Below, in pieces: positions 26,218 through 34,810 of a DNA stretch of 64,000 bases. The notes beneath the pieces are model-generated. The model worked only from the letters and a program-made list of their open reading frames with translations, had not been told where the DNA came from and searched no databases. The stretch's first letter is position 1; each line of letters opens with the position of its first letter. The stretch covers positions 1 to 64,000 of the forward strand of contig NZ_BMNA01000016.1 of NCBI RefSeq assembly GCF_014646215.1. The letters are read 5' to 3'. A program made the position numbers and the translations under genes. Source of the DNA: Nakamurella endophytica (GTDB taxonomy: Bacteria > Actinomycetota > Actinomycetes > Mycobacteriales > Nakamurellaceae).

Positions 26218-27648
26218 TCACGAGTCGAACCCCAGCCCGAACCGGTCCAGCGAGCGCAACCACAGGTTGCGGTGGCCGGCGCGGGCGTCGGCCCTGGCCG
26301 CGGACCAGCGGGTCAGGTTGATCACGGTGGAGCGCAGGGGTTCCGGCGGGAACGGCACCGGCTTGCCGCGGATCGTCGGCATGGACGTCAGCTCGGTGCG
26401 TTCGCCGGAGAGCAGGTCGAGCATGACTTGCGCCCCGAACCGGGTGGCGCCGACGCCGAGCCCGGTGTAGCCGACCGCGTACGCCACCTGTCCGTGGTGC
26501 CCGGTGCCGAAGAACGGGAAGAAGCGCGAGCAGGTGTCGATCACGCCGCCCCAGGTGTGCGTGAACCGCACGCCCTCGAGCTGGGGGAACGTCGCGAAGA
26601 AGTGGTCGGCGAGCCGGGCGAAGGTCTCCGGGCGCTGGTCCAGCGCCGGGTCGATGCGGTTGCCGTAGTGGTAGACCGCGTCGTAGCCGCCCCAGATGAT
26701 GCAGTTGTCGTCGGTGAGACGGTAGTAATGGAACAGGTTCCCGGCGTCGGAGACGCCCTGCCGGCCCTGCCAGCCGATGGTCGCCAGCTGCGCCGCCGAC
26801 AGCGGCTCGGTGGCCATGGCGTAGTCGTAGACCGGCACCACGTACGGCCGGACCCGCTTGAGCAGCGACGGGAACGCGTTGGTGCCCAGGGCCACCTGGT
26901 CCGCGGAGACCGAGCCGTGCGGCGTGGTCAGGCAGATCCGCCGGCCGTCCCGCACGAGGGTCTCGACATGGGTGTTCTCGTGGATCCGCACGCCGAGCCG
27001 CTCGCACGCGTCGGCCAGCCCCCACACCAGCCGTGCCGGGTCCAGCAGCACGGTCTTGTCCTTGCCCCAGATGGCGCCCAGGTAGGTGGGCGAGTTGACC
27101 AGGGCCCGGGTGGCCGCCACGTCGAGCAGCTCGGCGTCGTCGCCGAAGTCGAGCATCCGCTCGTAGTCGGCGGCCAGGTCGCCGATCTGGTAGCTCTCCG
27201 TCGCGACCTTGAGCTCGCCGGTCTTCTCGAGCTTGCAGTCGATGCCGTGGTCCTCGATGGTGCGGACGATGCCGGCCAGGTTGGCGCGGCCGAGCCGCTC
27301 GAGCCGGGGCATGTCCTGCGGGTACCAGTCCATCCCGTTGGCCTGGCCGTGGGTCAGCGACGCCGAGCAGAACCCGCCGTTGCGGCCGGACGCCGCCCAG
27401 CCCAGCGTCCGCCCCTCCAGCAGCACGACCTCGCGCGACGGGTCCTCCTGCTTGGCGAGCAGGGCCGTCCACAGTCCGGAGTAGCCGCCGCCGACGACGG
27501 CCAGGTCCGCCCGCACCGGGCCGGACAGCGGCGGTCGCGGCTCCGGCGCGTCCGTGTCGTCGAGCCACCAGCAGACCGGCTCGCTGTCGGACAACGCGTG
27601 CCGGACCGCGCGCGCCCGCGACCTGCCGCCGGGCAGCAACGGGGACAT
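26218..27648 (-). CDS. FAD-dependent oxidoreductase, PuuB-like (gamma-glutamylputrescine oxidase family)
   Basis: The 476-residue DAO-family flavoprotein has DLAVVGGGYSGLWTALLAK near 48-66 (FAD site) and GRTLGWAASGRNGGFCSAS (about 80-98), the pattern of PuuB-type amine oxidases. The C-terminal AVGYTGLGVGATRFG closes the FAD site. It is co-directional with the aldehyde dehydrogenase and Pot transporter genes, so it probably oxidises an amine to an aldehyde. No glutamylputrescine synthetase gene is in the window, so the free amine may be the substrate. ATG 27648 is the natural start. Confidence 0.82.
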   Translation of the reverse strand: MSPLLPGGRSRARAVRHALSDSEPVCWWLDDTDAPEPRPPLSGPVRADLAVVGGGYSGLWTALLAKQEDPSREVVLLEGRTLGWAASGRNGGFCSASLTHGQANGMDWYPQDMPRLERLGRANLAGIVRTIEDHGIDCKLEKTGELKVATESYQIGDLAADYERMLDFGDDAELLDVAATRALVNSPTYLGAIWGKDKTVLLDPARLVWGLADACERLGVRIHENTHVETLVRDGRRICLTTPHGSVSADQVALGTNAFPSLLKRVRPYVVPVYDYAMATEPLSAAQLATIGWQGRQGVSDAGNLFHYYRLTDDNCIIWGGYDAVYHYGNRIDPALDQRPETFARLADHFFATFPQLEGVRFTHTWGGVIDTCSRFFPFFGTGHHGQVAYAVGYTGLGVGATRFGAQVMLDLLSGERTELTSMPTIRGKPVPFPPEPLRSTVINLTRWSAARADARAGHRNLWLRSLDRFGLGFDS

Positions 27649-27731
27649 CCGGGTACACCTCTCGGTCGGTGCGGGTCGACGGACGGCGGGCGGCACGAGG
27701 AACGTCAGAGGTCCCCACGCCACCGCGGCGG

Positions 27732-29300
27732 TCAGTCGGGCAGCCCGAACACCGTCCGGTGCCAGCTCTTCCGGCCGATCCCGGTGCGGTCCATCGCGAC
27801 GTGCTTGATCTGGGTGTACTCCTGCAGCGAGTACACCGACATGTCCTTGCCGAAGCCCGAGGCGGCGAACCCGCCGTGCGGCATCTCGGAGAAGATCGGG
27901 ATGTGGTCGTTGATCCACACCGTGCCGGCGCGCAGCTCCGCGGACGCGCGCAGCGCCCGGGTGACGCTGCCCGTCCAGGCCGAGGCGGCCAGCCCGTAGG
28001 CGGTGTCGTTGGCCAGCTCGAGTGCCTCGTCGTCGGTGTCGAACGGCAGCACCGCCAGCACCGGCCCGAACACCTCCTGCCGGACGATCTCCGAGCGCTG
28101 CGCGGCGCCGACGACCAGTGTCGGCCGGTGCCAGAAGCCCCCGCCCAGGTCGCCGCCGGGCAGCCGGCCCGGCGCGAGCACCGTCGCGCCGTCGGCCTCC
28201 GCCCGCGCCACCATGGCGGCGACCTTGTCCCGGTGCCGCGCCGAGGACAGCGGCCCGAGGTCGGTGGCCGGATCGTCCGGAGCACCGAGCACGATGCCGG
28301 CGAACAGGTCGGCCACCCCGGAGACGAAGCGGTTCAGCAGGTCCCGGTGCACGTAGGCGCGGGTGGCCGCGGTGCAGTCCTGGCCCGTGTTGATCAGCGA
28401 GCCGGCGACGGCGCCGTGCACGGCCGCCTCCAGGTCGGCGTCCGGGAACACCACGAACGGCGCCTTGCCGCCGAGTTCGAGGTGGACCCGCGCCGACCGG
28501 GCGGCGCACTCGGCCATCACCCGCCGGCCCACCGCGGTGGACCCGGTGAAGGAGACCATGTCCACGCCGGGGTGGGCGACGAGCGCCGCTCCGGCCTCGG
28601 CGCCGGTGCCGGCGACGACCTGCACCACGCCGTCGGGGATTCCGGCCGCGGCGGCCGACTCGGCCAGCAGCACCGCGGTCAGCGGGGTGATCTCGGCCGG
28701 CTTGAGGACGACGGTGTTGCCCGCCGCCACCGCCGGCAGGATCTTCCAGGCCGCCATCTGCAGGGGGTAATTCCAGGGCGCCACGGAACCGACCACACCC
28801 ACCGGCTCCCGCCGGACCAGCGACGTGTGGTCCGGCGAGTACTCGCCCGCCGCCGATCCCTCGAGCACCCGGGCGGCGCCGGCGAAGAAGGCGGTGTTGT
28901 CCACGGTGCCGGGGACGTCGAAGCCCGTCGACAGCTTGTGCGGCTTCCCGGTCTGGGCGGACTCCGCCGTCGCCAGCTCGCCCGCGCGGCGCTCCAGCTC
29001 GGCGGCCAGCGCGTGCAGCAGGGTGGAGCGCTCGGCGGGGGTGGTCCGCGACCAGGACCCGAACGCGGCCCGCGCCCGGTGGACCGCCGCGTCGACGTCG
29101 GCGGCCGTGGCCGTGGCGTACCGGGTGAGCGGCCGGCCGGTGCACGGGTCGAGGACGGTGAACGGCTCGCCCGAGCCGCCGCTCGGCGTCCCGGCGACCG
29201 GGGGTGTCGTGCCGGACGCCGGGACCGCGGGGGCCGGGGCGCTGCGCGCGCGGTCCGTCCCGACACCGGCGGAGGTGGCGACGTTCCCGGTCTGCGACAT
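27732..29300 (-). CDS. Aldehyde dehydrogenase, probable aminobutyraldehyde dehydrogenase
   Basis: The 522-residue NAD(P)-dependent aldehyde dehydrogenase has a low-complexity N-terminus of about 40 residues and then the normal fold. VAPWNYPLQMAAWK is the cofactor region, FTGSTAVGRRV is the binding loop, LELGGKAP contains the catalytic Glu, and NTGQDCTAATR contains the catalytic Cys. The PuuC/PatD-like context (between PotC and PuuB-like genes) suggests 4-aminobutanal to GABA. It could also take alpha-ketoglutarate semialdehyde, since the hydroxyproline cluster has no dehydrogenase of its own. Five bases separate it from the permease stop. Confidence 0.85.
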   Translation of the reverse strand: MSQTGNVATSAGVGTDRARSAPAPAVPASGTTPPVAGTPSGGSGEPFTVLDPCTGRPLTRYATATAADVDAAVHRARAAFGSWSRTTPAERSTLLHALAAELERRAGELATAESAQTGKPHKLSTGFDVPGTVDNTAFFAGAARVLEGSAAGEYSPDHTSLVRREPVGVVGSVAPWNYPLQMAAWKILPAVAAGNTVVLKPAEITPLTAVLLAESAAAAGIPDGVVQVVAGTGAEAGAALVAHPGVDMVSFTGSTAVGRRVMAECAARSARVHLELGGKAPFVVFPDADLEAAVHGAVAGSLINTGQDCTAATRAYVHRDLLNRFVSGVADLFAGIVLGAPDDPATDLGPLSSARHRDKVAAMVARAEADGATVLAPGRLPGGDLGGGFWHRPTLVVGAAQRSEIVRQEVFGPVLAVLPFDTDDEALELANDTAYGLAASAWTGSVTRALRASAELRAGTVWINDHIPIFSEMPHGGFAASGFGKDMSVYSLQEYTQIKHVAMDRTGIGRKSWHRTVFGLPD

Positions 29301-29305
29301 GGTGG

Positions 29306-30205
29306 TCAGCGCCTCCCGGCGGCCGGGCGGCGGCGGCGCAGCAGCAACCCGCCGCCGACCACGACGAGCGTGATCAGCAGCATGGCCGTGCCGATGACGT
29401 TGACCTGCACCGGCAGCGCCCGCTGGTAGGCGCCCCAGACGAACATCGGGAAGGTCACCGTCGACCCGGAGTTGAAGTTGGTGATGATGAAGTCGTCGAA
29501 GGACAGCGAGAAGCTCAGCAGCGCGGCCGCGACGATGCCGGGCAGCACCAGCGGGAGGGTGACCCGCAGGAACGTCTGGGTGCGGTTGGCGTACAGGTCC
29601 ATGGCCGCCTGTTCCAGCCGCGGGTCCATACCGGCCAGCCGGGCCTTGACCGTGACGATGACGAAGCTGACGCAGAACATGACGTGCGCGATGAAGATCG
29701 TCAGCTGGCCCAGCGGGACGCCGATGTTGATGAACAACGTCAGCAGCGACGACCCGGCCACCACCTCCGGGGTGGCCATCGGCAGGAAGATCAACACGTT
29801 GGTGACGGCGCGGCCGCGGAACCGGTGCCGGCCCAGGGCGAACGCGGCCAGGGTGCCGAGCAGGGTGGCGGTCAGCGTCGCCAGCACGCCGATCTTGATG
29901 CTGACCAGCAGCGAGTCGCACATGCCGGAGACCGCGCACGGGTGCGCCCAGGCGTTGGTGGAGAACCGCACCCAGGTGTAGTTGAAGCGGCCGGTCGGCT
30001 GGTTGAAGGAGAACAGCACCACCACGAAGATCGGCACGAACAGGTAGAGCAGTCCGAGGGCGCCGAAGAACACGACCAGGTGCTCGCGCAGCCAGCGGCC
30101 CGGACGCGGGCGCGGCCGCGGGGCCGGCCGGCGGGCGTCGGTCGCCGACACCCGCGACCGGGCCGAGGGGGTCGATGTGGTGGCGGCGGGGCTCAGCGAG
30201 GTCAC
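29306..30205 (-). CDS. potC: Spermidine/putrescine-type ABC permease (PotC-like)
   Basis: The 299-residue protein has six membrane segments and the binding-protein-dependent permease EAA loop around EQAAMDLYANRTQTFLRVTLP in part. The FNQPTGRFNYTWVRFS region after helix 1 and SFDDFIITNF near the end are typical of PotC. The N-terminus is Arg/Pro-rich with a GTG start at 30205. It forms an importer with the PotB-, PotA- and PotD-like proteins directly upstream. Confidence 0.88.
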   Translation of the reverse strand: MTSLSPAATTSTPSARSRVSATDARRPAPRPRPRPGRWLREHLVVFFGALGLLYLFVPIFVVVLFSFNQPTGRFNYTWVRFSTNAWAHPCAVSGMCDSLLVSIKIGVLATLTATLLGTLAAFALGRHRFRGRAVTNVLIFLPMATPEVVAGSSLLTLFINIGVPLGQLTIFIAHVMFCVSFVIVTVKARLAGMDPRLEQAAMDLYANRTQTFLRVTLPLVLPGIVAAALLSFSLSFDDFIITNFNSGSTVTFPMFVWGAYQRALPVQVNVIGTAMLLITLVVVGGGLLLRRRRPAAGRR

Positions 30206-30209
30206 GGCG

Positions 30210-31172
30210 TCACACCAGCTCGTCCGTGCCGGAGCGGCGCACGTACACGGTCACCAGGACGACGATCGCCACCATCAGCACCAGGGACATGGCCGCGGCG
30301 CTCGGGTAGTCGCGCTGGGTCAGCGCCAAGGAGTCGATGACGTTGCCGGTCATGGTCTCGGACACCGACCCGAGGAACTGCTGGTTGACGAAGTCACCGG
30401 CGGCCGGGATGAAGGTCAGCAGGGTCCCGCCGACCACCCCGGGCAGCGACAGCGGCCAGGTCACCCGCCAGAACCCCTGCCAGGCGTTGGCGTACAGGTC
30501 GCCGGAGGCCTGCAGCAGCGCCGGGTCGATCTTCTCCAGCGAGGTGTACAGCGGCAGCGTCATGAACGGCAGGAAGTTGTAGGTCAGGCCGAGCACCACC
30601 GCCACCGGCGTCGCCAGCAACCGGCCCGACGTCAGCCCCAGCCAGTCGGTCACCGACATCAGCCCGGTGGACTTCATGATCGAGACCACCCAGCCCTGGT
30701 CGGCCAGGATCTGCCGCCAGGCCAGCGTGCGGATCAGGAAGCTGGTGAAGAATGGCGCGACCACCAGCGCCAGCAGCACGTTGCGCCACCGACCGGCCCG
30801 GCGGGCGATGGTGTAGGCCAAGGGGTAGGCGATCAGCAGCGCGAACAGGGTGGCGGCGGCCGCATAGGCGAAGGACCGCAGGAACTGCGGCCAGTACTGC
30901 GTCAGCACGTCGCCGTAAGTGGCCCAGTGCCAGGTGATCGAGTAGCCCTGCTGGAGGTCGCCGGTCTGCAGCGAGGTCGACGCCAACGTCAGCGTCGGCA
31001 GGACGTAGAACACCACCAGCGCCAGCAGCGCCGGCAGCAGCAGGAAGTACGGGGTCAGCCGGCGTGAGCCGACCGGGCCGGCGGAGTCCGGGCCCGCGCC
31101 GCGCACGGGGCCGTCCGGTCCGCCGGTCCGTTCCACCGAGGAGATGCCGACCCCGGCCGCCGCCACGCTCAT
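30210..31172 (-). CDS. potB: Spermidine/putrescine-type ABC permease (PotB-like)
   Basis: The 320-residue protein has six hydrophobic segments, the PotB feature FFTSFLIRTLAWRQIL and the EAA loop around LQASGDLYANAWQGFWRVTWPL in part, with IPAAGDFVNQQFLG near the end. ATG 31172 overlaps the PotA stop by 4 bases. It is the partner of PotC in the inner membrane. Confidence 0.88.
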   Translation of the reverse strand: MSVAAAGVGISSVERTGGPDGPVRGAGPDSAGPVGSRRLTPYFLLLPALLALVVFYVLPTLTLASTSLQTGDLQQGYSITWHWATYGDVLTQYWPQFLRSFAYAAAATLFALLIAYPLAYTIARRAGRWRNVLLALVVAPFFTSFLIRTLAWRQILADQGWVVSIMKSTGLMSVTDWLGLTSGRLLATPVAVVLGLTYNFLPFMTLPLYTSLEKIDPALLQASGDLYANAWQGFWRVTWPLSLPGVVGGTLLTFIPAAGDFVNQQFLGSVSETMTGNVIDSLALTQRDYPSAAAMSLVLMVAIVVLVTVYVRRSGTDELV

Positions 31173-32386
31173 GAGGCGGTCTCCGCGGCGGTCGCCCGCT
31201 CCCAGGCGCCGGTCTCCAGACCGAAGGTGTGCTCCGGGCGCCAGGACAGGGTGACCTGCTCGCCGACCCGACGCAGGTGGGTGGACAGGTTCTGGGTGAA
31301 GACCGTCAGCTCCTCGTCCTGCCGGGTGCGGACGAGGTACTGCGTCGAGACGCCGATGAAGGACGCGTCGACCACCGTGCCGTCGATCCGGTTCCAGCCC
31401 TCCTCGGCGACGCCGAGATCGCCCAGGTGCACCTTCTCCGGCCGGACGCCGACCTCGACGTCCGGCCCCGGCACGGACAGCCGGGCCGCCGGCATGAGGA
31501 TCCGGTTGCCCTCGGCGGACAGCTCGACGACGTCGCCGTGCCGGGCCACCACCCGGGCCGCCAGGAGGTTGGACTGCCCGAGGAACCCGGCGACGAACGC
31601 GGTGCGCGGGTTCTCGTACAGCTCGACCGGGGCGCCGAGCTGCTCGACCCTGCCCAGGTTCATCACCGCGATGGTGTCGGCCATGGTCATGGCCTCTTCC
31701 TGGTCGTGCGTCACGTGGATGAACGTGATGCCGACCTCGGTCTGGATGCGCTTGAGCTCCAGCTGCATCTGCCGGCGCAGCTTGAGATCCAGCGCGCCCA
31801 GCGGCTCGTCGAGCAGCAGCACCTTCGGCCGGTTGACCAGCGCCCGCACCACGGCGATCCGCTGCTGCTGGCCGCCCGACAGCTGGGCCGGCTTCCGCTG
31901 GGCCAGGTGGGTCAGCTCGACCAGCTCCAGCATCTCCATGACCTGACGGCGGACGTCGCCCACCTTGCGCCGGCGCAGACCGAAGGCGACGTTCTCGAAG
32001 ATCGTCATGTGCGGGAACAGCGCGTAGTTCTGGAACACCGTGTTGGTCGGCCGCTGGTAGGGCCGGGTGCCGGCGACGTCGCGGCCGCCGATGTGGATGG
32101 CGCCGGCCGTCGGCTCCTCCAGGCCGGCCACCATCCGCAGCGTGGTCGTCTTGCCGCAGCCCGACGGGCCGAGCAGCGCGAAGAACGACCCCTCCGGCAC
32201 CGAGATGTCGATGCCGTCGACGGCGCGGGTGGCGCCGAACGCCTTCACCAACCCCCGGATCTCGACACCGCCGCCACCGTCCGGGGCGGCCGCGACCCGG
32301 CGACCGGCACCGGGCGCCGGGACCGCAGCGGTCGCCGGCCCGGGACCGGTCACCGCACCGCGCACCGCACCGGTCACCGCGCTCAC
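31169..32386 (-). CDS. potA: Spermidine/putrescine-type ABC ATPase (PotA-like)
   Basis: The 405-residue ATPase has Walker A GPSGCGKTT (73-81), the signature LSGGQQQR (169-176), Walker B VLLLDEPLGALD (189-200), the H-loop in HVTHDQ, and a C-terminal TOBE-like regulatory domain. The first 40 residues are Ala/Pro/Gly-rich and probably disordered. GTG 32386 overlaps the PotD stop by 4 bases (GTGA), which supports this start. Confidence 0.88.
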   Translation of the reverse strand: MSAVTGAVRGAVTGPGPATAAVPAPGAGRRVAAAPDGGGGVEIRGLVKAFGATRAVDGIDISVPEGSFFALLGPSGCGKTTTLRMVAGLEEPTAGAIHIGGRDVAGTRPYQRPTNTVFQNYALFPHMTIFENVAFGLRRRKVGDVRRQVMEMLELVELTHLAQRKPAQLSGGQQQRIAVVRALVNRPKVLLLDEPLGALDLKLRRQMQLELKRIQTEVGITFIHVTHDQEEAMTMADTIAVMNLGRVEQLGAPVELYENPRTAFVAGFLGQSNLLAARVVARHGDVVELSAEGNRILMPAARLSVPGPDVEVGVRPEKVHLGDLGVAEEGWNRIDGTVVDASFIGVSTQYLVRTRQDEELTVFTQNLSTHLRRVGEQVTLSWRPEHTFGLETGAWERATAAETAS

Positions 32387-33726
32387 GCCCCGGAGAGCTT
32401 GGCGAACGCGGCGTTGTACCGCTTCTCCTGGTCCGGGTCCAGCTCCATGAAGCCCTTGGCCTTGGACAGCGTGGCCGCGTCCGGGAAGATCAGGACGTTC
32501 TTGGCCGTCTCCGGATCCTGCTTGGCCAGCACCTCCTTGGTGCCCACCACCGGGGTGATGTAGTTGACCGCCTCGGCCACCTGCGCGGCGACCGCCGGCT
32601 GGTAGTAGTAGTTGATCAACGTCTCGGCGTTCTTCTTGTGCGGCGTCAGGATCGGGACGACCAGGTTGTCGCTCCACAGCGTGTAGCCGGCCTCCGGCAG
32701 CACGTACTGCAGGTCCGGGTTGTCCGCCTTGAGCGTCACCACGTCGCCGGTCCACGCCAGGCACGCGGCGATGTCGCCGGCGACCAGTCCCTGCGCGTAG
32801 TCGTTGCCGGTGAACTGCCGGATCTGCTTGGCGTCCACGGCCGCCTGCAGCTTGGCCATGGCCTCGGTGAACTGCTCGTCGGTGAAGTCCTCGGGGTTGT
32901 AGCCGAGATCGAGCAGCGTCAGCCCGACGGTGTCGCGCATCTCGGTCAGCAGGGTGACCTTGCCGCGCAGCGACGAGTCGGTGAGCAGCTGGTCCATCGA
33001 CTCGACCTTCTTGCCGCCGAGCGCCGCGGGGTTCTGCGCGATGCCGGTCAGACCGGACTGCCAGGTCAGCGAGTACTTACGCCCCTTGTCGAACGGCACG
33101 TCCATCAGCGCCGGCTGCAGGTTCTTCAGGTTCGGGATCAGCGCGTGGTCCAGCGGCTGCACCCAGCCCAGCTGGATGAGCTTGCCGGCCATCCAGTCGG
33201 TGACCACGAACAGGTCGGCGTTGATCGGACGACCGGCGGACAGCTGCGGCTGGATCTTGGCGAAGTACTGGTTGTTGTCGTTGACGTCCTCGGTGTAGGT
33301 GACCTTGATGCCGGTCTCCTTGGTGAAGGCGTCGAGCGTCGGGTGGTCGCTGGCGTTGTTCTCGCCGACGTCGATGTATTCCGGCCAGTTGGACCAGTTC
33401 AACGTCTTGTCGGTGTCCGACCGGTCGGCGACCGACGGGACGGAGGCGGACGCGCTGCTCGAGGTGCCGGCCGACGAGCCGGAGGTGGCCGCACCGGAGG
33501 CCGACGACCCGGCGGGTGCCGCGGCCGACGAGGACACACCGGTGGACGAGGACGACGCGCCGGTGGAGGACGACGAGGCCCCGCTGCCGGTCCCCTTCAC
33601 CCCGCAGGCGGCCAGCAGGGCGGCTGCCCCGCCCATCCCGGCGCCGCGCAGCAGCGTGCGCCGGCTCAGGCCGGCACGGCGCAGCTGCGCCAGGATCTCC
33701 TGCTGGTCACGGTCGGGAACGGGCAT
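32383..33726 (-). CDS. potD: Polyamine-type ABC substrate-binding lipoprotein (PotD-like)
   Basis: The 447-residue protein has a Tat motif (SRRTLLRG, 21-28), a lipobox ending at C41 (LLAAC) and a Ser/Ala/Gly-rich linker (about 43-95). The PotD fold starts at LNWSNWPEYIDVGE and includes GLVAGDIAACLAWTGDV in part. It should be exported folded, lipidated and anchored outside the membrane to bind putrescine, spermidine or a similar cation. A textbook AGGAGG precedes ATG 33726. It is the first gene of an eight-gene polyamine operon. Confidence 0.88.
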   Translation of the reverse strand: MPVPDRDQQEILAQLRRAGLSRRTLLRGAGMGGAAALLAACGVKGTGSGASSSSTGASSSSTGVSSSAAAPAGSSASGAATSGSSAGTSSSASASVPSVADRSDTDKTLNWSNWPEYIDVGENNASDHPTLDAFTKETGIKVTYTEDVNDNNQYFAKIQPQLSAGRPINADLFVVTDWMAGKLIQLGWVQPLDHALIPNLKNLQPALMDVPFDKGRKYSLTWQSGLTGIAQNPAALGGKKVESMDQLLTDSSLRGKVTLLTEMRDTVGLTLLDLGYNPEDFTDEQFTEAMAKLQAAVDAKQIRQFTGNDYAQGLVAGDIAACLAWTGDVVTLKADNPDLQYVLPEAGYTLWSDNLVVPILTPHKKNAETLINYYYQPAVAAQVAEAVNYITPVVGTKEVLAKQDPETAKNVLIFPDAATLSKAKGFMELDPDQEKRYNAAFAKLSGA

Positions 33727-34300
33727 ACGAAAACCTCCTGGCGGTCATCGGTCGAGCGATCGTCACATCACCGGGGGGCTGCCGCAAGGGATTCCGTCGC
33801 TCGGTAGCACGATCGCAACGTAAACCGCCTCTGGCGCTTCCGGTGTCGCCTGAACGGGGCGGAAACCCCGGCCAGGCGCGGCCCCGTCGCCGCTCCGGCC
33901 CCGGCATCCGGTCCGGCATGCCCGGTTCGGGTGCCGGTGACCGGTTGGCCGTCCGGACGAACCCCCGGAGCGGCGGCTCGGCGCCGGCCTCGCACCGGTT
34001 GCCCTGGCCGCCCAAGGACCCGGGCCGGGCTCAGCGTACCGAGCGGCCGCGCGACCGGCGGCGACGCGGACGGGCAGCAGGACCGGGACGGCATCCCGGC
34101 CGGGCGACACGGCACCGTCGACGACGATCCGCACCGGTGCACCTCCCCTGACACTCCCCGCACCGCTGGCCCCTGGTCACGACGGTTATCGCATCCCCGG
34201 CGGCCACAAGCAAGGCTTTCCGCGTCCAGTGGACGCTCGATCGACGGATCGACGCATGGTGGGGTTGCACCGGCGGCCCGGCGATTGCCATCATCGAGGG
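33727..34300. other. 574-base intergenic region of the polyamine divergon
   Basis: No gene is supported here. Next to potD lie its AGGAGG site and an AT-richer patch around 33790-33830 (TTTACG and TTGCGA on the minus strand) that may hold the potD promoter. CGGGG-N6-CCCCG near 33854-33870 can form a small hairpin. The rest is plain GC-rich sequence with frames lacking plausible codon use. Its length would allow binding of the adjacent Lrp-type regulator, which often wraps long regions (inference). Confidence 0.5.
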
Positions 34301-34301
34301 G
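34265..34301 (+). promoter_or_regulatory. Candidate promoter for a leaderless Lrp transcript
   Basis: TTGCAC (34265-34270) and CATCAT (34289-34294) are 18 bases apart. Transcription would then start at or near G34301, the first base of the GTG start codon. Leaderless messages are common in actinobacteria. The boxes are imperfect. Confidence 0.3.
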
Positions 34302-34810
34302 TGACCCGTACCGCGCCCGGCCCCGCCAGCGATGGCGAGCTGCGGGTGGTCCGGTCCCGGCCGGCACTGCTGGACGACCACTCCAAGGCCATCATCGAGC
34401 AGCTCCAGCAGGACGGACGCCGGCCCTACGCGGCGATCGCCGCGGCGGTCGGCCTGTCCGAGGCGGCCGTCCGGCAACGGGTCGGTCGGCTGGTCGGCAG
34501 CGGCGTGGTGCAGATCGTCGCGGTCACCGACCCGCTGCAGGTCGGCTTCACCCGCCAGGCCATGATCGGCCTGCGGGCCGAGGGCAACCTCGACCCGGTG
34601 GTTCAGGCCCTGGTCGACATGGACGAGGTCGACTACGTCGTGATCACCGCCGGCTCGTTCGACATCCTCGTCGAGGTGGTCTGCGAGGACGACGACCACC
34701 TCCTGACGCTGCTCAACGAGCGGATCCGCACCATCCCGGGCGTGCGCTCCACGGAGTCGTTCGTCTACCTGAAACTGTCCAAGCAGACCTACCACTGGGG
34801 TACCCGATGA
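34301..34810 (+). CDS. Lrp/AsnC family transcriptional regulator
   Basis: The 169-residue protein has an AsnC-type helix-turn-helix at about residues 25-75 (DDHSKAIIEQLQQDGRRPYAAIAAAVGLSEAAVRQRVGRL in part) and an RAM ligand domain with the usual beta-alpha pattern (VDYVVITAGSFDILVEVVC in part). The start is uncertain: GTG 34301 gives an odd GAGGG-to-start distance, while GTG codons about 45 bases later are possible. It is divergent from the polyamine operon and overlaps the aminotransferase gene (ATGA), so it probably controls both. Confidence 0.85.
   Translation: MTRTAPGPASDGELRVVRSRPALLDDHSKAIIEQLQQDGRRPYAAIAAAVGLSEAAVRQRVGRLVGSGVVQIVAVTDPLQVGFTRQAMIGLRAEGNLDPVVQALVDMDEVDYVVITAGSFDILVEVVCEDDDHLLTLLNERIRTIPGVRSTESFVYLKLSKQTYHWGTR

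Noticed and set aside
33782..33789. CCTTGCGG (minus strand) upstream of potD, as in the sulfatase operons
   Set aside because: Only 8 bases match. An 8-mer of this composition is expected several times in the window by chance, and polyamine genes have their own Lrp-type regulator.
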